A DNA stretch of 64,000 bases from Pseudozobellia thermophila. Its GTDB lineage: Bacteria > Bacteroidota > Bacteroidia > Flavobacteriales > Flavobacteriaceae. The notes under the pieces are model-generated. The model did not search any database. It saw only the letters and a list, made by a program, of their open reading frames with translations, and had not been told where the DNA came from. Position 1 is the stretch's first letter. Every line of letters begins with the position of its first letter. Shown here piece after piece: positions 34,742 to 42,177 of the stretch. The position numbers were made by a program, and so were the translations under genes. The stretch covers positions 1-64,000 of the forward strand of contig NZ_FQYU01000012.1 in NCBI RefSeq assembly GCF_900141855.1, in the 5' to 3' direction.

Positions 34742-34825
34742 TTAACGCTCTATGTCTTTCATGATCCTTAAGAACAGTTGTCTTTCTTCTTCGAGCCGTT
34801 TCAATGCAAGTAAGATCGTTTTCAT
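34742..34825 (-). CDS. 27-residue amphipathic small protein (candidate)
   Basis: An ATG at 34825 opens a 27-codon frame starting MKTILLALKRLEEERQ and ending MKDIER. Leu/Ile positions alternate with charged residues, so one amphipathic or coiled-coil helix is expected. It has its own bidirectional terminator 23 bp downstream, another terminator upstream separating it from the next unit, and a duplicated 11-bp motif in its promoter region. That isolation argues for a real transcript. Function unknown. Confidence 0.5.
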   Translation of the reverse strand: MKTILLALKRLEEERQLFLRIMKDIER

Positions 34826-34878
34826 GATATAGGGGTTTTAATACAGGGGCTAATATATCATTTCCAAGAGAGAGTGTA

Positions 34879-34909
34879 GATGAAATGCACATTTTTTCGA
34901 TGAAATGCA
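34879..34909. promoter_or_regulatory. Duplicated 11-bp operator-like motif
   Basis: GATGAAATGCA occurs at 34879-34889 and again at 34899-34909, a 20-bp period (about two helical turns), 54-84 bp upstream of the 27-codon gene. The spacing suits binding of a dimeric regulator. Confidence 0.45.
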
Positions 34910-34929
34910 TTTAATCTTAACAATTCGAA

Positions 34930-34962
34930 TTAAAAAACCACAGCGTATGGGGCTGTGGTTCT
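34930..34962. terminator. Hairpin AACCACAGC/GCTGTGGTT
   Basis: A 9-bp stem with six A residues on the left and TTCTTT on the right; on the minus strand it is followed by TTTTTTAATT and would end the transcript of the 32-codon gene. Confidence 0.75.
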
Positions 34963-35057
34963 TTCCGTAAAATGTTTACGGCGACGTTCTTGGGTTTCTT
35001 TTTTGCCCTGCACCGGGCTCAATCGAAATAATGGAATACCAGCGTCCGTTCTGCTTT

Positions 35058-35156
35058 TTAAAAAGGATAGCTATAAATCAAAAATATAGTCATCGCAATT
35101 ATAAATACAATATTGAACGCTACATAGATATAGGTAAGTTTATCTTTAAATTTCAT
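35058..35156 (-). CDS. 32-residue single-span membrane protein (candidate)
   Basis: An ATG at 35156 opens a 32-codon frame. The product has a basic start MKFKDKLTYIYVAF followed by one hydrophobic helix (NIVFIIAMTIFLIYSY) and ends PF. It lies between terminators at 35216-35264 and 34930-34962, so it appears to be its own transcription unit. Single-span proteins of this size often modulate a larger membrane complex; the partner is unknown. Confidence 0.55.
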   Translation of the reverse strand: MKFKDKLTYIYVAFNIVFIIAMTIFLIYSYPF

Positions 35157-35215
35157 AGTAATAGGTCTCTGATCCATGAACGAATTTAGCTACTCCACTA
35201 AAAAATAACCCATAG

Positions 35216-35264
35216 AAAAACCCCAATATTTTTAGGGGATTATCTCAAAAATATTGGGGTTTTT
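35216..35264. terminator. Strong bidirectional terminator
   Basis: AAAAACCCCAATATTTTT pairs exactly with AAAAATATTGGGGTTTTT (18-bp arms, 13-base loop). It separates the small membrane-protein gene from the Gfo/Idh/MocA gene and ends the latter's transcript. Confidence 0.9.
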
Positions 35265-35309
35265 GTCAGTTTTTGCAATGGTAACCCCTTGTTTTTGGGG
35301 ATACTACGG

Positions 35310-36395
35310 TCAAATTTTGATCAAATTGTTGGCGGCTGCCGATTTGTAAACGGCCTCTACCACCCGAATATCGCGTAGGCCTTCTTCCCCGGGAACCATC
35401 ACATCGGTATCGTTGATGATGGCCAGGGCGTCATCGTCCATTTGTCGGGCTTGCTGATTGGCTATCGGGTAGTCGATTTTGGTACCGTTGCTCATAACGC
35501 CCTTGTTGCCCCTATATGACGAATGGGGTTCCATTTGAAGCCATCCCTTTTCATAATTGATCTTAAGATAGTTCATCGAAATGCCAAAACTGGTGTGGCA
35601 AGCGGCCCTTGCACCGCTGGGGAACTCAAGTTGGAACATGGCCGTTTCTTCTACTTCGTGATAGATATCGGGGCGTGTGGTAAAGGTCTGGGCCAACACC
35701 GAAACGGGTTCCTCTCCCGTGGCCAGCCTGGCACCCTGAATGGCATATACCCCCATGTCGCCCATTACACCACCGCCCATGGCCTTCTTTTGTTTCCAAT
35801 GGTCCGTACGGCCGTCGAAATAGCCCGCTGCCGAAGTGACCATGGCTACCTTGCCGAATGTCTTTTCCTTGGCGGCCTTCATGTAGGCCTGAATGTTGGG
35901 GTCGTGCTGGCAGCGGTAACCGATGGAAAGCTTTACTTTGTGGTCTTTACAGGCCTTGATCATGGCCTCGCAATCCTTTACCGAAGGGGCCATTGGTTTT
36001 TCGCACCATACGTGCTTTCCCGTTTTCGCCGCCCTGATGACATATTCGGCATGCATTGAGGGGGGTAAGACGATGTAGATCACATCGATATCCGTATTGT
36101 TGGCAATGTCGTCGAAATTCCCGTAATCGTAGATGTTCTTGTCGGCAAGGCCATATTTCTCTTGCCAAACGGGGATTTTTTCGGGACTTCCGGTAACGAT
36201 TCCCTTCAGTTCGCAGTGTTCGGTCAGTTGAAGGGCCGGCGCCAAAAGGTCGGTACTGTAGTAGCCCAAACCTACCAAGGCCACGCCAAGTTTCTTCTTT
36301 TGAGGTGAGGTGCTGGCCCATAAGGCATTGGGCGCAAAGGCCGTAGAGGCGACCAAGATTCCGGTTTGCTGTAAAAAGGTGCGTCTGTCTTTCAT
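35310..36395 (-). CDS. Tat-exported Gfo/Idh/MocA-family oxidoreductase
   Basis: A 361-residue NAD(P)-dependent sugar dehydrogenase-like protein. It begins with a twin-arginine signal (DRRTFLQQTGILVASTAFA), so it is exported folded with its cofactor. The Rossmann motif is VALVGLGYYSTDLL (~38-51), with CEKPM (~133-137) carrying the catalytic lysine. Glycoside-active relatives oxidise sugar C3 in the periplasm; DUF1080 proteins such as the one at 10 kb act on such 3-keto products. Monocistronic. Confidence 0.9.
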   Translation of the reverse strand: MKDRRTFLQQTGILVASTAFAPNALWASTSPQKKKLGVALVGLGYYSTDLLAPALQLTEHCELKGIVTGSPEKIPVWQEKYGLADKNIYDYGNFDDIANNTDIDVIYIVLPPSMHAEYVIRAAKTGKHVWCEKPMAPSVKDCEAMIKACKDHKVKLSIGYRCQHDPNIQAYMKAAKEKTFGKVAMVTSAAGYFDGRTDHWKQKKAMGGGVMGDMGVYAIQGARLATGEEPVSVLAQTFTTRPDIYHEVEETAMFQLEFPSGARAACHTSFGISMNYLKINYEKGWLQMEPHSSYRGNKGVMSNGTKIDYPIANQQARQMDDDALAIINDTDVMVPGEEGLRDIRVVEAVYKSAAANNLIKI

Positions 36396-36526
36396 TTCGT
36401 AGCGTTTTCTAGTTGAAGTTGAATTAAAGGCTAGAAATTACGACAAGAAATCGAATTGACCAATACCGGCATATCGTGAAAAATGCTGATACGTAATTAT
36501 TTATAGCTAAAAGGGACCTTCAACCC

Positions 36527-36628
36527 CTAGGGCACCGTTTCAAAAAAAATTACATAAAGCGACCATATAAAGCAGGCCGCACAAAAAATGTATACCAAGT
36601 AATCGTTCATCGTGTATTTTTCTTTCAT
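36527..36628 (-). CDS. 33-residue single-span membrane protein (candidate)
   Basis: An ATG at 36628 opens a 33-codon frame: a polar start MKEKYTMNDYLVYI, one hydrophobic helix containing two cysteines (FCAACFIWSLYVIFF) and a short ETVP end. It sits 131 bp upstream of the Gfo/Idh/MocA gene on the same strand. It resembles the 32-residue membrane protein at 35.1 kb in layout (basic start, aromatic residues, one span) but not in sequence. Function unknown. Confidence 0.5.
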   Translation of the reverse strand: MKEKYTMNDYLVYIFCAACFIWSLYVIFFETVP

Positions 36629-36998
36629 AGATACGTGTTGATGTTTCTTTTAAAAGAACGTCAAATATCAAGACCCTTGGGTATTGATCGGGGAAAGGGA
36701 GGGTTATTTCGATTGATGGTCAAAAGTCCGGTCAACGGCAGATATATTCCATAAAGAACAGGGGGGAGGTCACACAAAGGACCGATTAACGGTACGCTTT
36801 GTCCGAAATTTGGCCGGATTTCCCTTCCTGTGGGTAGCCTGTCCTAAAAAGTGCCCCGATTGCACACCATATAGGGCTGTTTATACAAAACGTATTGATA
36901 TTCAGTTGTTTGTTGGGTAATTTGGATGGTCGTGGGTGGATGGCCCCTGCCGCCGGTCCGTCTTCTGACCCGTACAACAAACCTAAAAGAATCGAATC
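36629..36998. other. Intergenic region before the metzincin gene
   Basis: 370 bp with no supported gene. It should contain promoters for the small minus-strand gene and for the plus-strand metallopeptidase. No clear terminator. Confidence 0.3.
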
Positions 36999-38087
36999 AT
37001 GGGAGCACCTAGTGAAATACGTTATTGCAACCTGCCTCAAATGCCGGAGCGGTCTTTTGATATGCCGGTAGGTCCGTTGAGAATGGAGGCCATACTAATG
37101 ATGGCCAAGAAATGGGTCAACGGGACCAAACTAAAGTTTTCTTTTTTCGAAGGGGATTCGTTCTTTACGCCGGCCACGGATAGCAATGGCAACCAGACCA
37201 AGCTTTTTTGGGAAGGTAGCGCGGAGGAGAAGGAAGCGGTCCGGAATGCCTTTCGTACCTGGAAAGATCTGGGGATAGGCCTGGAGTTTGAAGAGACCGG
37301 CGACCACCTCGAGGCCCTTATACGTATCGGTTTTGCCAAGGGAGAGGGTTCGTGGTCTTATGTGGGGCGCGACGCATGGGAAATACCCAAGGGGGAGCGC
37401 ACCATGAATTTCGGCTGGGATATCGTTGACGACCAAGATACCGTCCTACACGAAATCGGACATGCAATGGGCTTTCCCCACGAGCACCAAAACCCCAAGG
37501 CGGGAATCGTTTGGGACGAAGACGCCGTTTACAGCGCATTGGCCGGTCCTCCCAATTATTGGTCCCGGGACAAGACCTTTCACAACATCATACGTAAAAT
37601 TTCCCCGGACGAGGTTCAAGGGTCGAGCTGGGACCCCAATTCGATCATGCACTATCCCTTTGGCGCGAATATGATTCTTTCCCCCGAGAAGTATAAAACC
37701 GGACTTTCGCCCGAAGCGGGCCTTTCGAACCGCGATATAACTTGGGTAAAGCAATTTTATCCCAAAATGGACAAGCGGACCTTTACGAGGCTTAAGGCCT
37801 TTCATTCGGAAATTATTTCCATCGATGCAGGGAATCAGGCCAATATGGAATTCATACCCGAGGAATCGCGGTACTATACCATACGTACCTTTGGCGATAT
37901 GGATACCGTGATGGTGCTTTCGGAGGTGCGTAACGATGAAAACGTCTACCTGTCGGGGGATGATGATAGCGGGGAAGACCGCAATTCGGTGATACGGGAG
38001 AAACTGTTCAAGGGCAAAAAGTACCTGATCAACATCCGCCTCTTTTACAAGGCAAGTGCCGGTGATACCTGCATTATGGTGTATTGA
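36999..38087 (+). CDS. Metzincin metallopeptidase (astacin/matrixin-like) without signal peptide
   Basis: A 362-residue protein. The zinc site is HEIGHAMGFPH with H151, H155 and H161, directly followed by EHQNP as in astacins, and the Met-turn is SIMHY (215-219). The catalytic domain (~25-260) cleaves peptide bonds. The C-terminal ~95 residues look like a beta-sandwich (SIDAGNQANMEFIPEE.., YYTIRTFGDMDTVMVLSE), resembling a PPC-type domain. The N-terminus (MGAPSEIRYCNLPQMPERSF) is neither a signal peptide nor a lipobox, and no in-frame upstream extension is evident, so export by a non-Sec route or cytoplasmic action must be considered. No type IX C-terminal sorting signal is obvious. Confidence 0.82.
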   Translation: MGAPSEIRYCNLPQMPERSFDMPVGPLRMEAILMMAKKWVNGTKLKFSFFEGDSFFTPATDSNGNQTKLFWEGSAEEKEAVRNAFRTWKDLGIGLEFEETGDHLEALIRIGFAKGEGSWSYVGRDAWEIPKGERTMNFGWDIVDDQDTVLHEIGHAMGFPHEHQNPKAGIVWDEDAVYSALAGPPNYWSRDKTFHNIIRKISPDEVQGSSWDPNSIMHYPFGANMILSPEKYKTGLSPEAGLSNRDITWVKQFYPKMDKRTFTRLKAFHSEIISIDAGNQANMEFIPEESRYYTIRTFGDMDTVMVLSEVRNDENVYLSGDDDSGEDRNSVIREKLFKGKKYLINIRLFYKASAGDTCIMVY

Positions 38088-38107
38088 TATGCATGGGGGA
38101 TAAGGGG

Positions 38108-38671
38108 CTAAAGCTGAAACTCCTCGTTGTTGGGATCTCCACCATCGATTTTTTTCGGGGTAAAGATATCTTTGAGTATATAGGCGGCAATAATGGTAAT
38201 GCCTACGACAAGAAGGGGGATGGCAAAACGCCAATTTAAAACATTGAGGATACTTCCGGCAATAATGGCCAAGGCCCCGACCACCATGGCAAAGTTCCAG
38301 ATTACTTGAATGCGTTGGTTTTTAGACCTGCGGTCCTCATCCAAAAAATAGGCCGTTCCTTCCATTACGAACCAAGTGACGAACGAGAGTCCGATTACAA
38401 TTTGAAAAAATGTGGTGTAGGTAAGGTGCAAGGTCCGAAGCAGGCCGTTCAAGGTCCAGCTCACAACCAAGACAAGCTTTACGATGTCGAGGAATTTTTT
38501 TTCGTTCTTTTTCCAGAACCTGAACAGATAAAGGATGCCGGTTGCGGCGAAACCGACCATCATGGTTTCCCGGGCATAGGGCCATTGCAAGATTTTTAAT
38601 AAAAGTCCCACTAAAATTATGGAAAGGGAAATCCGTAAGGGTACCTTCAATATTTTATCAGAAATGGACAT
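38108..38671 (-). CDS. GldL-like duplicated membrane protein
   Basis: A 187-residue integral membrane protein with about six helices. Two halves carry related motifs: GLLLKILQWPYARETMMVG near 21-39 and GSILNVLNWRFAIPLLVVG near 143-161. The G-x-x-x-K-I-x-x-W-P pattern recalls the membrane part of GldL, a motor component of the type IX secretion/gliding machine, but the long cytoplasmic tail of GldL is missing. It is therefore a GldL-N-like protein of unknown role. The next minus-strand gene ends 17 bp upstream, so both are probably co-transcribed. Confidence 0.65.
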   Translation of the reverse strand: MSISDKILKVPLRISLSIILVGLLLKILQWPYARETMMVGFAATGILYLFRFWKKNEKKFLDIVKLVLVVSWTLNGLLRTLHLTYTTFFQIVIGLSFVTWFVMEGTAYFLDEDRRSKNQRIQVIWNFAMVVGALAIIAGSILNVLNWRFAIPLLVVGITIIAAYILKDIFTPKKIDGGDPNNEEFQL

Positions 38672-38687
38672 GATGAACGTATTTGGG

Positions 38688-39131
38688 TTAAATGGCCTTG
38701 ATGTGCGTGCGAAGCCCTTCCATTATTCCTAGAATATTATTAACGGTTTCTTTGAGATAATATTTTATAAGGACATGGGGTATTCGTATGGTAGTGAACC
38801 CGTTCTTGAACGAATGCATGGCTTCCTCGAGGTCGTGTATGGCCTGTTCGTGGGTTATCATATTGTATTCAACATCGATTTCGATGTTCAGCTTTACCCG
38901 CGAAATGGCTATGTCGATAGACTTGCTTCCGTCCCACCATTCCAACATGGCCGTTACTCCGGCTTCCTTGAGTCCGTAATACAGTTGAATGGCTTCTTTG
39001 GGCGTATTATGACTCTCTATCAATTTGATCATTCGCCTTTGGTGAGCAGGGCATAGCTCAACACCTAACGCATCCATACTCGCCTTATGGTCGGAGTAAT
39101 CGAGTTGTTTGTTACATTCCACACAAGTCAT
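38688..39131 (-). CDS. Zinc-ribbon protein with a restriction-endonuclease-like domain
   Basis: A 147-residue protein. Residues C3, C6, C27 and H30 form a CxxC...CxxH zinc knuckle. The C-terminal part reads like a small PD-(D/E)xK fold (DUF559/Vsr type): KSIDIAISRVKLNIEIDVEY with D73 and E84-x-D86, then a helix and GFTTIRIP. If correct, it is a DNA- or RNA-directed nuclease; the lysine of the motif is not obvious, so activity is uncertain. First gene of a minus-strand pair with the GldL-like gene. Confidence 0.6.
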   Translation of the reverse strand: MTCVECNKQLDYSDHKASMDALGVELCPAHQRRMIKLIESHNTPKEAIQLYYGLKEAGVTAMLEWWDGSKSIDIAISRVKLNIEIDVEYNMITHEQAIHDLEEAMHSFKNGFTTIRIPHVLIKYYLKETVNNILGIMEGLRTHIKAI

Positions 39132-39435
39132 ATAAATAGGTCAATTTTGGGCCGGGGGGTTAGGACCGGTATGTTTGATTTGGGAATATTATAACCTGCA
39201 TATTTTTCGATTAGTATATAGTTTCGATGTACGGCACCCCACTTTTAGACGAACTGCATTTTTTTAGATAAACGGCAATCAAAAGTGTTAAAATTGTGGT
39301 GAAAACAAGGGTCGACCTTGTAATTTTATAAAGGAAGGACCGGTTGATTGTGCGGTGGTTTTTTGGTTAAAACCGACAATAGCAAAACCCATTTCTTATT
39401 TTTACCGGATAATTTGGACGGCAATTTGGCATAAG
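39132..39435. other. Divergent intergenic region before pxpABC
   Basis: About 300 AT-rich bp. A frame open from 39355 joins pxpA but has no family match. A TATTTTTA at about 39399 is a weak -7 candidate for the pxp operon. Confidence 0.3.
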
Positions 39436-40161
39436 ATGAAAACGATAGAGATCAATTGCGATGTAGGGGAGGGCACCAAAGGCGAGGAACGTCTTTTTCC
39501 GTACATCACTTCGTGCAGCATAGCCTGTGGAGGGCACACGGGGGACAGGGATAGCATGAGAAGGGCCTTGCTATTGGCCAAGCGCCATGGGGTGCGGGTA
39601 GGGGCCCACCCTTCATATCCCGACCGGGCCAACTTCGGGCGAAAGTCCCTTGCGTTGGCTGCGCCTGAATTGCAAAAGAGCATCGTGCAGCAGGTATGCG
39701 AACTTCAGGCCGTTGCGGCGGAGGAGGACATGCGCTTGGATCACATTAAGCCCCATGGTGCCTTGTACAACGATATGGCGGCAAACCAAGATTTGGCCGC
39801 AGTTGTTCTAAGCGGGCTTGCCGATTTTAAAAAATCGCTCCGAATTCTGGTGCCTTTTGCTTCCAAAATTGAGGCTGAGGCCCTCAAGCAGGGGTTCGCC
39901 ATTGCCTACGAGGTCTTTGCCGACAGAAATTACAACCCCGATCTTTCCCTCGTTGCCCGCAATGAGCCCGGGGCCCTGATCCTGAGTCCCGAAAAGGTTT
40001 TGGAACATATCACGGGAATAATTAAATTTCAACAAGTAAAGACCATAAGCGGCGAATTAAGGAAAATTAAGGCCGATACGTTTTGTGTTCATGGCGATAC
40101 ACCTGCAGCTTATGAAATTGTGTCGTATATTAGGCAGCATATACCGAACCCTAATACCTAA
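39436..40161 (+). CDS. pxpA: 5-oxoprolinase subunit A (LamB/YcsF family)
   Basis: A 241-residue protein from the ATG that starts MKTIEINCDVGEG; a 27-residue upstream extension has no family support. Typical LamB/YcsF segments are CSIACGGHTGD, VGAHPSYPDRANFGRKS, HIKPHGALYNDMA and FCVHGDTP. With PxpB and PxpC it hydrolyses 5-oxoproline (pyroglutamate) to glutamate using ATP, repairing a damage product of glutamine and glutathione. First gene of a tight three-gene operon. Confidence 0.95.
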   Translation: MKTIEINCDVGEGTKGEERLFPYITSCSIACGGHTGDRDSMRRALLLAKRHGVRVGAHPSYPDRANFGRKSLALAAPELQKSIVQQVCELQAVAAEEDMRLDHIKPHGALYNDMAANQDLAAVVLSGLADFKKSLRILVPFASKIEAEALKQGFAIAYEVFADRNYNPDLSLVARNEPGALILSPEKVLEHITGIIKFQQVKTISGELRKIKADTFCVHGDTPAAYEIVSYIRQHIPNPNT

Positions 40162-40166
40162 ATAAA

Positions 40167-40904
40167 GTGAGTACCTACGAGATTTCCATTCGGCCCTTTG
40201 GTGTGCACGCTATTTTGATGGAATGGCCGCAACGGGTCGAGGAGGCCATTCTTGACGATATTCTTCAATTTACCTGGTTTTTGGAGGAGGTCGGCCTAAA
40301 AGGCGCGAATTGGGAAATAGTGCCCGCCTATAATTCGGTTACCTTGATCCATCGCGAACGGCCCATCGTATTTGAGGAATTTGCGAAAAAATTAAGGGAT
40401 TGGTACGGTCGTCCCGCAACAACGAGATCCGGTAAAAGATGGCTGTGGCGTTTGCCGGTCTGTTACGACCCGGAGTTTGCCATCGACCTGCCCGAGGTGG
40501 CCGATCGTTCGGGCAAGACCGAAGACGAAATCGTTCGCTTGCACACATCGTACACCTATACGCTTTATTGTATCGGTTTTTTGCCCGGGTTCATGTATTT
40601 GGGCGGCTTGCCCAAAGAACTTGAAATCCCCAGGAAACCACAGCCCAGGTCAAAGGTCGCGAAAGGGGCGGTCGGACTCGCGGGAAAACAAACCGGAATA
40701 TACCCCCAGGAGTCCCCGGGGGGCTGGAATATTATCGGAAGGTGCCCCGTGCCGATGTTCGATCCGAAAAAGGAGGAGCCCTGTTTTATCAGTGTGGGGG
40801 ACAAGGTGCAATTTTACGCTATAGAACGGGCCGAATACGACTTGCATAAGATAGAAGCGGAAGTGGGTATTTATAAGCCGGAAAAATCGGAATGGGATGC
40901 TTAA
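40167..40904 (+). CDS. pxpB: 5-oxoprolinase subunit B
   Basis: A 245-residue protein of the allophanate hydrolase subunit 1 / KipI family, starting at GTG 5 bp after pxpA. Family landmarks are the LPVCYDPEFAIDL segment, SYTYTLYCIGFLPGFMYLGGL and KGAVGLAGKQTGIYPQESPGGW. It pairs with PxpC to form the catalytic core of ATP-dependent 5-oxoprolinase. The end overlaps pxpC by 8 nt. Confidence 0.95.
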   Translation: MSTYEISIRPFGVHAILMEWPQRVEEAILDDILQFTWFLEEVGLKGANWEIVPAYNSVTLIHRERPIVFEEFAKKLRDWYGRPATTRSGKRWLWRLPVCYDPEFAIDLPEVADRSGKTEDEIVRLHTSYTYTLYCIGFLPGFMYLGGLPKELEIPRKPQPRSKVAKGAVGLAGKQTGIYPQESPGGWNIIGRCPVPMFDPKKEEPCFISVGDKVQFYAIERAEYDLHKIEAEVGIYKPEKSEWDA

Positions 40905-41742
40905 AGTTTTAAAAGCCGGACTTTTTACGACCATTCAAGACCAAGGTCGTTTTGGGCTGCTCAACAAAGGAGTACCCGTAGCGGGATATATGGATACCTA
41001 TTCGGCCAGTAAGGTCAATGCGCTCTTGGAGAACCAGCCCGATGCGGCCGTTATGGAAATTACCATGACGGGACCCTCCCTACAGTTTGACCAAGATACC
41101 TATATCTGTTTGGGCGGGGCCGATATTCCGGCAAGCCTGAACAATGGACAGGTAGACAGATATAAGGTGACGAAAATCAAAAAAGGGGATATCCTGACCT
41201 TCGGTAAACTGCAAAGGGGGTTCAGGGGCTACCTCGCTGTCAAGAACGGCTTTCAAACTCCCGTCGTTCTGGGTAGCCGTTCCTTTTTTATACCGGTGAC
41301 CCCCAAAGACCATTTAAAAAAAGGGGATACCGTGGCCTATACCAAAGTATCCCATTTTGACCCTAAGGTCAGTGAGCTGAAAGTAGATTCCTTTTTAGGG
41401 GAAAACGTGCTTTACGTTACCCAGGGACCCGAGTACGAACTGTTGGACGACAAGCAATTGGAGGTCTTGTTTTCAAAGGCGTTTACCGTGTCGAACGAAA
41501 ACAATCGAATGGCCTATCAGCTTGAGGAAAAGCTCCCGGGCCATGCTATTTCAATGCTTACCTCGGCTACCTTGCCCGGTACGGTACAATTGACGCCTTC
41601 GGGCAAATTGATCGTTTTGATGAAGGACGGCCAGACAACGGGAGGATATCCGCGAATTCTACAGCTATCCGATGAGGCCATATCCCTTATGGCACAGAAG
41701 AAATATGGCGACAAAGTACGCTTCAAATTGAGAAAACCGTAA
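40897..41742 (+). CDS. pxpC: 5-oxoprolinase subunit C
   Basis: A 281-residue protein of the allophanate hydrolase subunit 2 / KipA family (biotin-dependent carboxyltransferase fold). The opening AGLFTTIQDQGRFG, the core VMEITMTGPSLQF..ICLGGADIPA and the closing TTGGYPRILQL are diagnostic. Its start lies within the end of pxpB, so translation is coupled. No transporter is attached to this operon. Confidence 0.95.
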   Translation: MLKVLKAGLFTTIQDQGRFGLLNKGVPVAGYMDTYSASKVNALLENQPDAAVMEITMTGPSLQFDQDTYICLGGADIPASLNNGQVDRYKVTKIKKGDILTFGKLQRGFRGYLAVKNGFQTPVVLGSRSFFIPVTPKDHLKKGDTVAYTKVSHFDPKVSELKVDSFLGENVLYVTQGPEYELLDDKQLEVLFSKAFTVSNENNRMAYQLEEKLPGHAISMLTSATLPGTVQLTPSGKLIVLMKDGQTTGGYPRILQLSDEAISLMAQKKYGDKVRFKLRKP

Positions 41743-41779
41743 AATTTTGGTTAGAGGGCGCATTATTGATCGGGATACT

Positions 41780-41809
41780 TTGTGGAGTTTTATATTTTAT
41801 ATAATATTG
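41780..41809 (+). promoter_or_regulatory. Candidate promoter of the ilv leader transcript
   Basis: TTG at 41780-41782, a 19-bp spacer and TAATATTG at 41802-41809, one base off the Bacteroidota -7 consensus. Transcription would start near 41815, almost at the leader ATG, giving a leaderless or nearly leaderless start. TACTTTG at 41776-41782 is an alternative upstream box. Confidence 0.45.
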
Positions 41810-41814
41810 TTTCC

Positions 41815-41871
41815 ATGATTGCAAAATATACAAAAGTCGTGGTGGATTTGGTCATTTCCGGAGGGAAGTGA
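41815..41871 (+). CDS. ilv operon leader peptide (18 codons)
   Basis: The frame encodes MIAKYTKVVVDLVISGGK. Seven of 18 residues are Ile, Val or Leu, six of them within codons 8-14 (GTC GTG GTG GAT TTG GTC ATT). It ends 23 bp before a strong terminator and lies upstream of ilvD-ilvB-ilvN-ilvC-ilvA, the genes that make these amino acids. A ribosome starved of charged Val/Leu/Ile tRNA would stall in codons 8-14; otherwise it would reach the TGA at 41869-41871 and cover the sequence able to form the antiterminator. This is the expected layout of a leader peptide for transcription attenuation. Too short for homology, so the evidence is composition and context. Confidence 0.7.
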   Translation: MIAKYTKVVVDLVISGGK

Positions 41872-41932
41872 TACGGAATTCTATCGACTTTGGAGGCCTG
41901 TATCAAAAACGAGATTGATACAGGCCTTTTTT
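41869..41932 (+). promoter_or_regulatory. Transcription attenuator (antiterminator/terminator) of the ilv operon
   Basis: Terminator: GGCCTGTATCA (41895-41905) pairs with TGATACAGGCC (41916-41926), an 11-bp stem followed by six T residues. Antiterminator: TGATACGG (41869-41876), which includes the leader stop codon, can pair with CCTGTATCA (41897-41905; 8 pairs, one G-U), the 5' arm of the terminator. The two structures exclude each other. A ribosome at the stop codon hides the first element and favours termination; a ribosome stalled at the Val/Leu/Ile codons leaves it free and favours read-through into ilvD. Confidence 0.72.
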
Positions 41933-42177
41933 ATTGGAAAACGAATGGACTTTAAGGCAAAATAGGTCCGACTGCAGCTCTGATCAAGTATTTTGCAACT
42001 ATTGAATATGATAAAATTATGTATTTAAGAACCTTATAATCAATTGGTTAGTAAAAAAATATAAATCTTGGCTTTAGAAAGCCGTTTGGCCTTAAATCAC
42101 AGGGCTTTATGAAATCGATACCTTTGGGTAACAACAACTATTTTGCACATTTACAACAACCACAACTACATTGATAA
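41933..42177 (+). other. Leader region between the attenuator and ilvD
   Basis: About 245 AT-rich bp without an ORF. AAAGCC/GGCTTT arms at about 42076-42112 can form a weak hairpin without a T-run. TATTTTG near 42141 could be a second -7 box, which would allow some transcription that escapes the attenuator. Confidence 0.35.
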
